Below are positions 23,931-35,714 of a DNA stretch of 64,000 nt, in pieces. Below the pieces are notes generated by a model. It had not been told where the DNA came from and made no database searches. It saw only the letters and a program-made list of their open reading frames with translations. How positions within the stretch are numbered: position 1 is the stretch's first letter; each line of letters begins with the position of its first letter. The stretch is from Spisula solida. Taxonomy: Eukaryota > Mollusca > Bivalvia > Venerida > Mactridae. The stretch lies in contig OX365945.1 in assembly GCA_947247005.1 (NCBI GenBank), forward strand, positions 38,494,551-38,558,550, read 5' to 3'. The translations under genes and the position numbers were made by a program.

Positions 23931-25385
23931 ACACGTTGTCCGTTTCGTGATTTTCAGTCAGCATGACTTTGGTGTTCAATGTTTGCGCGTTTTAAACACA
24001 GAACAGTATTCCAAATATGTTTATGTATAGAATTATGCTTGTTTATAACTACTATCCATTTGAATCACAGTTTTATTCGGGTAAATATCGCCTCCGTTAA
24101 AAACACTACCTTGGCTGTGTATATACCGGAAACATCGGAATCGGAATTTATAACTAGTTGAACTAATGAAAAAGGCACGTTACGTCGGTCGGGGTGGTAG
24201 CGCGTTACTATGGTAATAGAGTGGCTGATAACATGCTACTGGTTTGCATTATTGAAGATAAATTTGCATTGACTGTTAGTAATAAGTTACTGTTTGTAAT
24301 GTCATAAGAAATTACTGTTAAAATGCAATAATAATCAAATGAGAACGATTGTCTTCGAATATATTGAATGACCCACGTACTGTTATATTTAACGACGTCG
24401 CGATGAGGTTGGGCCGGTGTAGCTAAGTGACGTTACGGTTTCTATGTTTTTTTCACCAAATATTTCCTTGAGTTTAATGTTTTTATATTTATGTATTTGT
24501 AATATGCCAATCGGACCGATTTTCTGCAGTATTGGTCACGTAACAAAGATTTTAGAGCATATCGTATTTGTTGATCACCCTCGTACAATCGGGATATAGA
24601 TAACAAAACAGACACCCATCTAAACGTTTATTATTCCATGATCACACATCACAAGTGAGTTCTTGGAACAAATTAATATCCATGAAAAAATGTGATTGTA
24701 ATGAAACATGTACACAAATGGTCAGAAGTGTCATGTCAAAACATCAAAACGAAAAATGGAGGCTTTTTGTTAAAAAGTGAAATTTTAAAAATAAACGGCT
24801 TGTTCACATACCCAAGGTTCCAAATTTAGCTCATTTGGTTGCCAACCCTGATATAGGCATCCTGTCTTTGCGTAGTAACACGCATACTATTGTTCTTTCT
24901 TTTACACTACCTGTTGCATTTTAACGTTGCAGTAGACGGGATATTGTGTCAAGACTACTGTTAAACCGTCATGTGACGTCAGTTTAATTGACGCCAGCAC
25001 TGAGGAGACAAATAACCCGGTTACAGACAACATCAGACAGCCGTCCCATAGTTCCAAGTGACTATATTTGAAAGATGAACCTTTATTTAACTGTGGTCGT
25101 CCACTATCTACAGAGATATAATGATTTCTGCAAAAAATTATGCATGCAGACTGGTAGCACGTGAATATCGTGTTTGTACAAGTAAGGGCAAAAAGGTCAT
25201 CAAATGCAAAAACAACGTGTTTTTGTATTCAAAATGTGTAGAAACAACTTTTGAGCGGTTATTCAAAATATTATGTCGATAGGTACTGAACATCAAAAAT
25301 ACTACCCTAAAACCACTTACGTCTTTTGTACTGAGTTATATTCCTCTCTAGAGAAACATACATGTATATACAATCTATTTAATAG
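23931..25385. other. No recognisable feature
   Basis: AT-rich; AACGACGTCGCG at 24391 and TGACGTCA-type sites near 24975. The segment near 23930-24160 may be 5' LINE sequence. I see no gene. Confidence 0.4.
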
Positions 25386-25541
25386 ATAGAGGATATTTGT
25401 TGATTTTGGTGTAAGATCGAATTTTATTTCACCGAGTGATCACAGAAAATCTATATTTTCACGAGTTGCGTAGCAACGAGTGAAAATTTAATTTTCTGTG
25501 ATCACGGGTGAAATAAAATTTGATCTTACACTAAAATCAAC
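25386..25541 (+). repeat. Palindromic foldback module, family GTA/GAA
   Basis: It starts ATAGAGGATATTTGTTGATT, like 15381, and folds back completely (right arm ends CTAAAATCAAC). The tip is GCGTAGC (25468-25474) inside CACGAGTT...AACGAGTG. Relative to the sister at 15381 the base pair next to the heptamer is T-A instead of G-C, so both sides changed together. No TIR body follows. It ends about 60 bp from the C2 exon. Confidence 0.75.
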
Positions 25542-25604
25542 GACTAGCGACATTTTACAGCTATGCAGCAATGGTCCTAATAACAAAAAATAACATCTAC
25601 TCAC

Positions 25605-25719
25605 TGACGGCACCAAGCAACGAGACACGCGGAAGACTTCTGGCTTCTACGACGTTAAACACCATTTTCCCTGCAACTGGTTGGTAACAACCGGATATGT
25701 GAACATCTCCTTGATGTAG
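25605..25719 (-). CDS. Probable exon of a synaptotagmin-like C2-domain gene
   Basis: On the minus strand a 115-bp open segment is bounded by a good acceptor (TCTCTTACAG just upstream, 25729-25720) and donor (A/GTGAGTAG, GT at 25604-25603). It translates as LHQGDVHISGCYQPVAGKMV, then FNVVEARSLPRVSLLGAV. This matches the opening strands of a synaptotagmin-type C2 domain (family pattern G-[DE]-hhhSLCY-xP-tAg-+-hthxhh-x-A+-LP). It would start in phase 0 and end in phase 1, just before the usual SDPYVKV calcium-loop region, which would be in the next exon. C2 domains of this family bind membranes, often with calcium, in vesicle traffic. I found no other exon of the gene in the window; flanking sequence is transposon-rich, as in a large intron. 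The exact paralogue is not determined. Confidence 0.6.
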
Positions 25720-25730
25720 CTGTAAGAGAG

Positions 25731-26958
25731 AAACATATTGGTTCTTCTTTAATTATCGCTACATGTAATAGTGTGATTCAAGCCTATACATAACACCTCC
25801 ATCACCTAGCAATGTGCATAAAGACCACTTGGCTTACGCAACAACCCCCGATGGTGGCACAAAGAGCAAAGTATCGATATGGCAACATCACGCCAAACCA
25901 ATAATCGGTGGATATGGATAACAACATTGAACTTATAAGAATTAAGACCTCGCGAATAATACAGTAGCTGAAGCTCCCAGATTGAGTCAACGTTGTCGTA
26001 GTGCGATAACAGTTGATCTAGCATACGATTTATGAATATATATTAATCTTTTTGCTCGATGCAAGAAGCAAAGGAGCTTGAACATAATTGTCCTAAAAGC
26101 CAAAATTACACATTTTATTCGAAGTGCGTTTCGATTGCTTTTAAGATAATTACCTCTGCCGGAGACGAACAAAACATGTGACACGCATTTTCCACGTCTA
26201 AACATTTACGAAACACCATTCTGTCGGTATTGGGAGCATTGCAAAATTCATTTACGTCTCATTGAAAATATTCCAATTTCTAGTATATCGAGACTGCATA
26301 ATCACATCCTCCTGATGGCAGACTAACAGTTGGTCATTTAACTCCTCTCATTTGCTGAGCACCAATCCAATAATTGGGAGTTATACCAGCACAATGGCCT
26401 GATCTCGAATCCAATCTAGTTTTCCTGTACTGTAGTTTAATCAGTACTATAACTTACTCTTCCACGGCGCTATTCATGTAGGAAAATCGAGATTGATGGC
26501 AAATTTTCATCGAACGCGGATCGCCGATAACCAATGGACCATGACCACGGACACGGCTTACCGTGGATATACTCAAACACATACTCGTGATGAAACCATC
26601 AAACCGAACATCTAGACGTAGAAATTACAAATCATCATCTGGAATGCAACTCGACGTACTTCTTCGTGGAAAGCAACGCGTACAAGAACAAAGCACACGT
26701 AAGTACTTAGAATACATATCACCAATGTAAATAATAGTGGCAATTGTTTGTTTCAACGCAACTATAATCGTGACATCGTTGCAACTGGTTTGGCATCACA
26801 TTTGCTGTAACGCCATTTATCATTTTTCTTAATAATTTCTCTAAAAAATACGGCTCGACCATTGACACCTACCACCGGGGAGATGTTCTCTATGTAATAC
26901 GTTTTTAATTTTGTACGTCCTTGCAGCATAAAAAGTCATAATTTTACTCGTTGAAGCG
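25731..26958. other. Probable intron; no feature supported
   Basis: Minus-strand intron upstream of the C2 exon if that call is right. Base composition is more balanced than the surroundings. A plus-strand open stretch near 26530-26730 ends at a donor-like CGTAAGTACT but matches no domain I know. Confidence 0.35.
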
Positions 26959-27038
26959 TGATTCGTCGAAGTTTAGTAGGTAGGGCACGGTGTACGGCAT
27001 GCTAAAGCTCCCGCAGGTCACTGGAATAAAGTACGCGA
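26959..27038 (+). repeat. 80-bp duplicated segment, copy 1
   Basis: It begins TGATTCGTCGAAGTTTAGTA and ends GTACGCGA; the copy at 27592-27671 differs at a single visible position (CCGCAGG versus CCGCTGG). The flanks differ, so this is not part of a longer tandem. Confidence 0.85.
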
Positions 27039-27591
27039 TACATCAGAAGCATTAGAAAGACCTCGTCCGTTTACAGAACATCAAAATATAGAGACATAAA
27101 CTAGAAATGTGATGCCCCGCAAAGCGTTGTTGTCAGACACCAAAGTATATGCAATTGGAATAATTTTGAAGTCAAGCTTATATTTGCTGAAATGCAGAAT
27201 TCATGACTTTAGTGTATCCTTGACTATAATGCTAGACCTGCGCCTCTAAGTGTAACCTTCATATAGGGACCTGGATCTTGTTCATTCACACTTTTCATGG
27301 CGTGAGCATAAAATACCACACATACGAGGAAGGATAAAAAAGTACTCCGAAAACTATTATAACTTACAAATCACAGCTCCGGATGCTTTAAATTTTTAAT
27401 ATGATATGTCTATATGTATGACAAAACAACTTGTCGAATATCATTGAATTAGATAAATGCGCGCATGCTATAACAACGGACCGGAGCACGTCGGTGTCAA
27501 AATGACGTCGCGATAGTTCACTTAAGCAACTGCCAGCGGTAATGTATTTCCTTTGGTCTTTGAACCATCTGTTAAACGCATCTCGGTATCA
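27039..27591. other. Spacer between the 80-bp repeats
   Basis: No gene is recognised. AATGACGTCGCG lies at 27501. Confidence 0.35.
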
Positions 27592-27671
27592 TGATTCGTC
27601 GAAGTTTAGTAGGTAGGGCACGGTGTACGGCATGCTAAAGCTCCCGCTGGTCACTGGAATAAAGTACGCGA
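27592..27671 (+). repeat. 80-bp duplicated segment, copy 2
   Basis: Second copy of 26959-27038, same orientation, 633 bp downstream (start to start). See copy 1. Confidence 0.85.
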
Positions 27672-28299
27672 ACTTTTAATATAGATGTTAACATACTATT
27701 ATTTCATGAACTTTATGTTGATTTTAAGCAATGTTGGGACACATCCTACCATCAACAATGTGAATGTTGTTTATGCACAGGCTGTTCATTATGCAGACAA
27801 GTACTGGTTTCAAACTAATATGTACTCCTAATCTCTGAAAGTATGGCGAAATCCATGGGTACCATATGACGAATCTAGTAGCACATCGCTGATTTTCTTC
27901 GACAACGTTGCGAACCATCGTCATCAATATCGGGGTGATTTTGTTTGACCATCAATCCCGCTCGCCATATTCTGGAATTCATCGGCCTGTTTGAAAGCGC
28001 TGTTGCCACTTTTATGCCGTTGCCTTTTTTCATTTAAGCAATAGTCAGGCACGTTTGAAGTCGCGTATTGTTTCTGATGCTGTATATCTCAGTTACACAC
28101 AGAAGTTGTTCGCCGCCCGTGGCTCCGTGAATTCCGGTAGACCCATTTTACGCGGGTTTTCAAAATGACATCTAGTAATAAAACGTCAAATTTTGGCAGT
28201 GTTTGAAGGTTCAACTTTTATTTTATACTAATTGATTTAAGTTCGATTGTGAAGCAAGTTTTTCAAACTTATATAAATCACTTTCGACACCTTATTCCT
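27672..28299. other. No gene recognised
   Basis: A minus open frame at 27724-27927 has no recognisable domain. Confidence 0.35.
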
Positions 28300-28487
28300 G
28301 ATATTATTCATCGCCACGAGGGTATGAGAGAAGAGAAGCCAGTTTCCCTTTTATGCTGAGCGTCTAGCAATGGAAGTTCTGGTACCATTTTTATTTCGTC
28401 TTTGGTATGACGCGGCCAGGGATCGAACCCGTGACCTCCCACACTTGAAGCAAACGCTCAACCTATAGGCTCAAAGCTATTGAATCG
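28300..28487 (-). mobile_element. tRNA-derived SINE
   Basis: Read on the minus strand, a tRNA-like head has TAGGTTGAGCG (A-box region, about 28465-28450) and GGGTTCGATCCCTGG (B box, about 28442-28428). A tRNA-unrelated body (CGCGTCATACCAAAGACG, then GACGCTCAGCATAAAAGGGA) follows and ends near the CATACCCTCGTGGCGATGAA block (about 28326-28307). A second copy with the same body blocks is at 31965-32390. The head would serve as an internal RNA polymerase III promoter. Confidence 0.75.
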
Positions 28488-28489
28488 AA

Positions 28490-29270
28490 GAGTCCGTTCA
28501 ACTTTTGAGATTTCTTATGAAATGTTTAAAAATATGTTTCAAATTATCGGTGTGCTCCGGTATGCGTAATCGTCCTTATTCAAGATATAGACATTTTTTA
28601 AACGGTTATCAATATATCGGCAATATAGGCAATATTTCAGTGTAAATATGATGACAATAGCGATGAAAATAAAACAGTTATGAGCAAATTCCGCCAACAT
28701 GTTTACACTCCCACGTACATGAGTTTCCTATCAATTAATTTTGAAACTTTTTTGAAAATTTATGTTATCTTAGAAAGGTGCATTTGTACTAAGTGGTCAG
28801 ATTTTCATGATATCAAAAACAACAATTGGCTTTCAATATCTTCATAAAGTAATTACATTCATAGACAACGTCGTTAGAACTACCTCCATGCAAAATCCCA
28901 TCGAAATTGATCTAATAGTTAAAAAGTTATAATACCATGAAATGTATACCACTGTGTCCAGAAACGACAATGCTATTCTGAACAAGAAAACAAAAAAAGT
29001 GATTCCACGCCCTATAGATTCATTTTCTTATTTATGGACGGATTTTTAAAATATTGACGAAGCTCTCTAGTTTCTGATTATGTAAATATATTTAACATTA
29101 CACCAGTATTAATGAAATGTTTATTAAAACCAAACTGCACCTCAGTGACTGTGTGGTCAATTTCCCATGTTATAAACCTTTCTAAGATATCATAATTTGA
29201 AAAAAAAGTTGTTACTTTTTTTTGTATTGTTGTTTTTGTTTTAAATGATTCAGTTATCTGAGGTCTGTGG
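28490..29270. other. No recognisable feature
   Basis: AT-rich, no gene seen; it ends in a T-rich tract immediately before the truncated LINE. Confidence 0.4.
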
Positions 29271-29279
29271 TACAGAAAA

Positions 29280-31850
29280 TGAAAACTTTACGAGAAAATA
29301 TTACTACAACCTATTGAACATGATAAGTATGTCACATTTAATGCATCACAAGGTGGATTCCAAAAACACGTTAATTGCCTCATGACGTCGTTTATGTTAC
29401 GTGAATGCATTAATTATGGTATAGAACATCACTCGAAAATCTATGCGTGCTTCCTCGATGCAAAACAGGCCTTTGATCGCGCATGGATATCATCTATACT
29501 CGTCAAACTATACAAGAAAGGATTAGACCTGTCAATATTTAAAGCCATTCTATCATTCTTCGACGAATGTAACAGCTGTGTTAAATCAAACGGTTATTCG
29601 TCAGATTGGTTCCCAATACAACAAGGAACCAGACAAGGTCAATGTCTTAGTCCTCTCCTCTATCTAGTGTTCATAGATGACTTGATGAACAATATTGAAA
29701 ATAACCCACTTTCTTTGAATCTGGATAGCATAGTGTGTGGTTGTCCTACATCAGCAGATGATATGTTGATCCTGTCATATACTAAGCAGGGATTAGATAA
29801 ACTGATTGGACAATGTTATCTGAATTCTACACGTGAGCGCTACCTCTATAATGCTAACAAGTGCTTTCGTGTTTAACGACAATAAAACAAAACAAAAAAC
29901 GTGGAAACTAGGTGACCACCACATCGACGAAGCCTCAAGCTACACACACCTTGGAGTCCAATGCAACAAATCGATGGACCTAAATGAAAACATAACACTA
30001 TGTTGTGATAAGCTCCGAAAAACATTCTTCAGTATAGTGGATTGTGGTATATACAGAAATGGTCTCCACCCCATAACTAGTAGAAAAATATATAACTCTG
30101 TCGTTCTACCTAGGGCACTTTACGGCAGTGAACTATGGAACGGTGTAACAGACACACAATAACAACCACTATGTAAGTTACACAATCAGTGCATTAAGAG
30201 AATTCAATCGGTCAATACTAGAACAGACATAGTATTAAGCTGCCTCGGAATTTCTCCAATAACAAACCTAATAGACCAAAGAAAACTGTTACTCTTTGGT
30301 CAACTTTGCCATTTAGACACTAGTTTTAAGATTAAAAGTGTATTTGCACATCGTCTCACTTCATTCATGATTTCTCCAAAAGATGCGAAGGGTTTTATAC
30401 CAGACATCTACAGAATCTTAGGGAAATACGGTCTTTCAAACGATTTACAAGAATACCTACACTCTGGCATATTCCCACCAATTTATTCGTGGAAAAGAAC
30501 AGTTAAAAGGTCAATAAATCTGCTTGTTGAAAATGAATGGAAAAATAGACTTCTCCTAGATAAAAGTATCACTGACTTCATGTGTATTCACTCAAAATAT
30601 GACTTGTGTAATATGTGGCAGTTTTGTCGTACATACAGACACTTACAACCTCAATGCACGTCTGCATTTATTCTTATGTGCAGTCTGTTTGACCGGAAAT
30701 ACGACAGAGTATGTAGCAAATGTTCTATAACCGCAGCTAATATGAGCAAACATGTACTTTTGTTTTGTAACGCGAACGATACATACAGGCATACTATGTG
30801 GACTAAACTTTCCAAAGAATTGGGAGCTCCAAACTTCCGAGAATTCTGTAATGGACCACATGACTATCAAATTATTGAAATGTTGTCAGGGTTTCCGTCA
30901 TTCACAATGCCGGATGCATCTCGAGTGCTTTGCTTCAAAACAGTGGTCCATACGATACATTTAATGAGTTATTGACAGTTATCCTATTATCCTACCAGTG
31001 TTTATTAATATACTGTAGTTACATACTTAGCTATCTTAAATAGGTGAATAAACATAATTTAATTCTAAATACATTTTATATTAATATTTCATTCTTGTAG
31101 TATTGCCCCCGTCCTTCTCTTGTATTTCGTTTCGGCAAGACACTGACTCAGTGGGGAATAGCTGTGCATATATCTATAAAAATATTTCATGTTACAACTG
31201 GTGACCGAACATTGCTAACGCAATTTTCTACCATACTCTGGCCACCAACACTAATCTACTTTAATTAAAAGTAGATTTGTTGATATTCAATTTAGGTTAT
31301 TTAATGTGGAATTCAGTGTTTTATTACAGTATGTGATTCTGTATTGTTGGTATACATGTGCTCATTACTATATGCTCAGATCTGTTATACGTGTAGAGTG
31401 AGCTCTTGAGTGTATTTATGTTTGAGTGTATTTATGTTTGCCATTTGCTACTTGTTGTTCCCTTGTATTCTTGCAATTCGTTGTTTTCATATTTTGTGTA
31501 GATTTGTTTTATGTATGCATTATGTGAGGGATAAACTTAAGCCTTGTGACAATGTATGTATTTACAAAATTGTCCCCATGTCTTCTTGTGTATAAACATT
31601 GTCATGTCATAATATTGTAAAGCTTTGCGATTTAATTATCCATATCATGTTCGATGCAAGTTATTATCTATGTGCTCATAAATTGCTCCTGATATGTGTA
31701 ATTATGCTTACTAATCTTCTCATCAATAATGTATGCTTGTAACATGCTATAATTATGTTGAATGTATGCTTTGTATTTATTGTTATATAATAATATATAT
31801 GCTCTTCAATACTGGAGGAAATAAAGATAATATATCCTTGTACCAATAAT
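29280..31850 (+). pseudogene. LINE RT and C-terminus with 3' UTR, 5'-truncated
   Basis: The frame from about 29290 reads a QGGFQKHVNC block. Then come CFLDAKQAFDRAW (RT motif A, about 29450-29490), GTRQGQCLSPLLYLVFIDDL (motif B) and TSADDMLILS (motif C, about 29750-29780). After a frameshift near 29870 it continues as SYTHLGVQ and VLPRALYGSELWNG, has a stop at 30160, then a C-terminal part at 30367-30975 with a CSKC...H...C block near 30713-30770. The coding region ends at about 30975. An ~870-bp AT-rich 3' UTR follows, ending in GGAGGAAATAAAGATAATAT (about 31812-31831). The clade is uncertain; the upstream half is missing and the frame breaks make it inactive. Confidence 0.85.
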
Positions 31851-31964
31851 CATTTATTTGTCAGACGTTACTTAGAAATATTTTCGATACTAGTATTGTT
31901 AGTTAGTTTGTCACGCATTACTCAGAAATGTTTTCGTCTACAATGTTTTCTTGTGTATCTCCAT

Positions 31965-32390
31965 ATCCTTCGTCACGAGGGTATAAGTGTTTTTTTCATA
32001 TTGAATTTTTTCAACGAGTTTAATAAATTCCATGTGGAAAGTCACAAATGTAATGTTCTTTTTATCGCATGTTAGCCTTTTCCGACCAAAACAAAAAATA
32101 GCTACTTATTTTTCACTATAATAAACGCGCATCTTTGACGACGTCGCCTATACTTTGAATGACGTCGCGTGATAGCTTTATTACACTGGTGTATTATAAA
32201 AAATAAATAATGGCTTCATTACGCTACCGCGACGTCAAACATGTGATAAAAGAGAATTCAACATTTCCCATACATACTGAGCGTCTAACAGGGGAATAAC
32301 TGTAACTGTTATAATTTAGTCTAATATATATGACGCGGTCACGGATCGATTCCAAAACTCTAGCTCTCGAAGTGGATACTCCTCGATCCT
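31965..32390 (-). mobile_element. tRNA-derived SINE, copy 2, interrupted
   Basis: Minus-strand order: a degraded head (CACTTCGAGAGCTAGAG, then GGAATCGATCCGTGACCGCG, about 32375-32330), body block GACGCTCAGTATGTATGGGA (about 32285-32265), then the insertion 31991-32251, then the tail block CTTATACCCTCGTGACGAAG (about 31990-31970). The uninterrupted copy at 28300-28487 shows that the two parts belong together. Confidence 0.65.
31991..32251 (+). mobile_element. Family X element, right half plus body, inside a SINE
   Basis: It matches 145-409: the right palindrome arm (TTTAATAAATTCCATGTGGAAA) and the TIR body ending GTCAAACATGTGATAAA. The left arm with TAGAGGATATT is missing. It sits between the tail and body of SINE copy 2, so it is younger than that SINE. 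Confidence 0.7.
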
Positions 32391-34194
32391 ATATATTAAC
32401 TGTTTTAACATTCCGTCACTATTCAATTGTCTAGACAACATCGATTCCTTTTTTTTGAAAGGTCGTAAACAATGCTTTTTCAGTCCCACTTCAAGTACGA
32501 TAATTTCACGTTATTGACACTATCGCTGTTTCCGTGGCAAATAATAGAACATGAACAGAAACAACATCTAAACAAATGTGATTACAATCACAGAACAACA
32601 TGCTCGCATATTACAACTATGCTAGCAGTATGGTTGAAGCACGAGAATGAATAAAAACGACTCTTTGTGGATTAGGTTTCAGAAATTTCAGTTTGTCTGT
32701 ATGGGATTCGGATTTCAATGGTACCACTAAATATCACACATTCTAACACACTCCTAATAGTGCTACAAACCAGACAATACACAATCATATAAGAGAGATG
32801 AATTTATGTAACATACACTTACAGGCACGTATAACTGTGCACTTACACAAATCTCACTATTTCAGTATTTAGTGTGTATATTTTGTTGAAATTTGCAGTA
32901 AGTGTAGCTAAAAGATGTGTGATAATGTTTAAGAATATTTCATTTCATAACAAACAATATTTAGGAAACGCCAGCACACAATTCAGCGTTGCGTAAATTG
33001 CGAAGTCACAAAATCTGCCCCCGCTAAAAAATGCACATTTTTCCAACAGCTATAAATAAGAATGCGTCCTCCTGGGCGTTTTGGCTATGCATTGAAGTTG
33101 TCGCATTGACGTCACTTTTGATGGGCAATCCCAGCGACCAGTCATTGCAGAAAAATGACGTCGAATTTTTTTAAACAATGAATGAACTGATAGAACATGG
33201 CTCAAAAACCTGTAGGGGTGGTTAATGATTGTAATTTCTTATTGGAACGCCATTTCAAACGGTTACTTAGTGCAACATTGAGACGCCTGAGTTGATAAAC
33301 CTGACGTCACGGCGTCAATTTAGACAAACTTTGTCGTTTGTGTTGTTTTAGGTTAACGGGTCATAAATTTAATAGAAATGACCACGTGTACTTTTATTTC
33401 CCGCTGTTTCACCATTTTCTCGTGCAATTCATTATATTGTTATTTTCACAGTCCAATGGACATTATTCATTGAACCGTAAGCGTTAAATATTGAATTACG
33501 TTGCGTGTCGACTGACAACCAAATATACAAAATTTCGTTCAAAAATATTAACAAATAAAAAAGTTCTTAGGAATTGAAAACTGCACAGTTATAAGTGCCT
33601 CTTAGTGTATATCATGTAAAGCAATTTTCAGGGTACGACAAAGATAAACATGTATTCTAACACGATCCGCGGATTAATCCATTAAACAAAGAGCGGACCT
33701 AACTATTTATTATTACCCCCATAAAACATGGTAACAAATTGGCTGTTACAATTTACGCCCCGTATCACATGACCTATTTATGAATGAATGAACGTAAACA
33801 TTATAGTAAAAAAAATTAACGGACCGCGAGTTTCACGAGAATCCAGTGTTACAGCTATGACGCATCTATTTTTAGAAACTCCAATATACTCTCCAAATTA
33901 AGATTCATAAAAAATTCTGATAATCAATTCATTTATATTTTTCATTTCATGACAAAGATACACTATACTCGTGTTATTAAAATTGTTTCAATGTTTAAAA
34001 TGTGTTTTTTTTCCTTCAGAAAATTACGAAGGTCATTTTCATTAACGAGGGCGGTAATTGTACCAGCTAATAAGCCACTCAATTTCAGCGTGGAATCATG
34101 TTCAATGTCAAATGGGTGAAAATGGAATGCGCGCAGTTAAATAGTGCGGGATATTATCGTATTTAGAATCGAAATAAAAACTCTGTTCTTATAT
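32391..34194. other. No recognisable feature
   Basis: AT-rich, unique-looking sequence. I see no gene, RNA or repeat. Confidence 0.4.
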
Positions 34195-34317
34195 ATTGTC
34201 GGTGAATAAAACACGGCCAGTCGTTCGGATGCGGAAAATTAAATCACTCGTGCTACGCACTCGTGATTTAATTTTTCCGCATCCGAACTCCTGCCCGTGT
34301 TTTATTCACCGACAATA
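34195..34317. repeat. Palindrome, GTA-tip family
   Basis: A near-perfect 123-bp palindrome: left arm TTGTCGGTGAATAAAACACG, right arm CGTGTTTTATTCACCGACAA, inner arms AATTAAATCACTCGTG. The tip is GCTACGC (34252-34258), i.e. GCGTAGC on the minus strand, flanked by CACGAGT/ACGAGTG. No TAGAGGATA start is present, so it is related by its core, not by its ends. Confidence 0.75.
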
Positions 34318-34900
34318 AACGCAAACAGATTTTTATTTCTTAAACAAAAACATGACATGTGCCCTGTAATAGATATTTATAATCTAATATATTTGATTAA
34401 TCGTGGGAAGATTCCAGCTTGATAATATGTTGTATAAGCGGTATGACTTTCAATTTTTCTTCTTTGTCTCTATAATGCAGATGTTAGTATGTGTATATCA
34501 GCACGCAGAATTGATTAAATTAAATGAAATGATTTATACTAGAAACCCATACCCAGAAATCTAGGCCAATTAGCTGACTTATTTGCGAAATTGTCGAGAC
34601 ACTCGATTATACCTAATCGGTCTACGCGTATTGAAATGAAGTGAAGTGGTGAAGTCTTTAACTCATCAAAAGTTATCAAAAGCATTATTCGACATTTATC
34701 CATTTATTGAAGGATTCTGCAATCTTTGCACTTCAATTAAAATTTTTATTAAAATTGAACATGATCATTTCGCTTCCCTATGCGTTTGAAATAAGTAACT
34801 AATTTTGAGCTCGAGTCCCATCGAGTTCTGTACAAATAATACCATTTTAAGCGTTACATTGTATCCGACAATCGGAGGTGTGAAAATATTTGGTGTTTAT

Positions 34901-35050
34901 ATAGAGAATAATAGGTTAGTGCCGTGGATGAAAAAAATTATCTGGCAAGGCGGAGGAATTTATCGGGTGAGCCGTAGGCGAATCCGATAATTTCCACAGC
35001 CGAGCCGGATAAACTTTTACTTCATTCACGGCACTAACCTATTATTCTAT
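34901..35050 (+). mobile_element. Palindromic element, family E copy 1
   Basis: It begins ATAGAGAATAATAGGTTAGT and ends with the complementary ACTAACCTATTATTCTAT. An inner stem is ATTTATCGG...CCGATAATT and the centre holds GCCGTAGGC (34971-34979), a GTA triloop on a 3-bp GC stem. The start TAGAGAATA resembles the TAGAGGATA end of the other palindromic elements. Truncated copy at 45274. Confidence 0.75.
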
Positions 35051-35059
35051 TTACCCAGT

Positions 35060-35125
35060 CGCTTAATCTGCTCAGTAAGGGGATCAAACTCATGACTATA
35101 TTGTTACTCTTTCATTACCTAGCGC
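35060..35125 (-). repeat. tRNA-like SINE head fragment
   Basis: The minus strand has a B-box-like GAGTTTGATCCCC (near 35092-35080) and a degenerate A-box-like region (CGCGCTAGGTAATGAAAG). It directly follows family E copy 1. Weak; it could be chance. Confidence 0.3.
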
Positions 35126-35714
35126 GCAACGTCACGTTCGTTCCGTGACGTCACGATAAACAACGACGTCGGATATCTTGATAGACGTCGTGTAGACGCA
35201 GGTAAGTCGAAGAAAATAACCGATCAACCACTTAGGATAGGAAAACCTCATCCCCGGGCACTGAATTTCAACCGGCGACTCTCATATAAGAAGAAGTCCG
35301 TCAGATCACGTGATAAGGTGACAGATTATAACTAGTGACATGACCAGGTGACCGATTATAGCTAAGTTTAATCGGCACAGCGTTAACTGGCAGATTTTGC
35401 CGGAAGTGACTGGATAAAACCAAATGTGTTATTTGCCTTTTTTTAAGTTTGATCTTATGATGATGATACTTGATTAAGGGTTATCATGAAAAAGGTCGTT
35501 GGTCAAATATTGGACGACAGAATAGAAATAGGTAAAATGGTAATTATTTTCATTACCCGCTTCCTCTTCATAGATTGATAATATGAACTAAGGCATTGCC
35601 TTAAAAGGTGATTCACTCATCCAAAAATAATAAATTAATTATCAATGAGTAGGTATTGTAACAAGAGAAAATTAGTTGCTTTTCATTTGCTACAACCAAA
35701 GCAAATTTTATGAA
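35126..35714. other. No recognisable feature
   Basis: No gene seen; contains CGACGTCGGA and GACGTCGTG motifs near 35163-35190. Confidence 0.35.

Noticed and set aside
25802..26205. Three overlapping minus open frames
   Set aside because: No domain, overlapping in different frames, inside the probable intron of the C2 gene.
26480..26710. Possible plus-strand exon ending at CGTAAGTACT
   Set aside because: No matching acceptor, no recognisable domain, and it lies opposite to the only supported exon.
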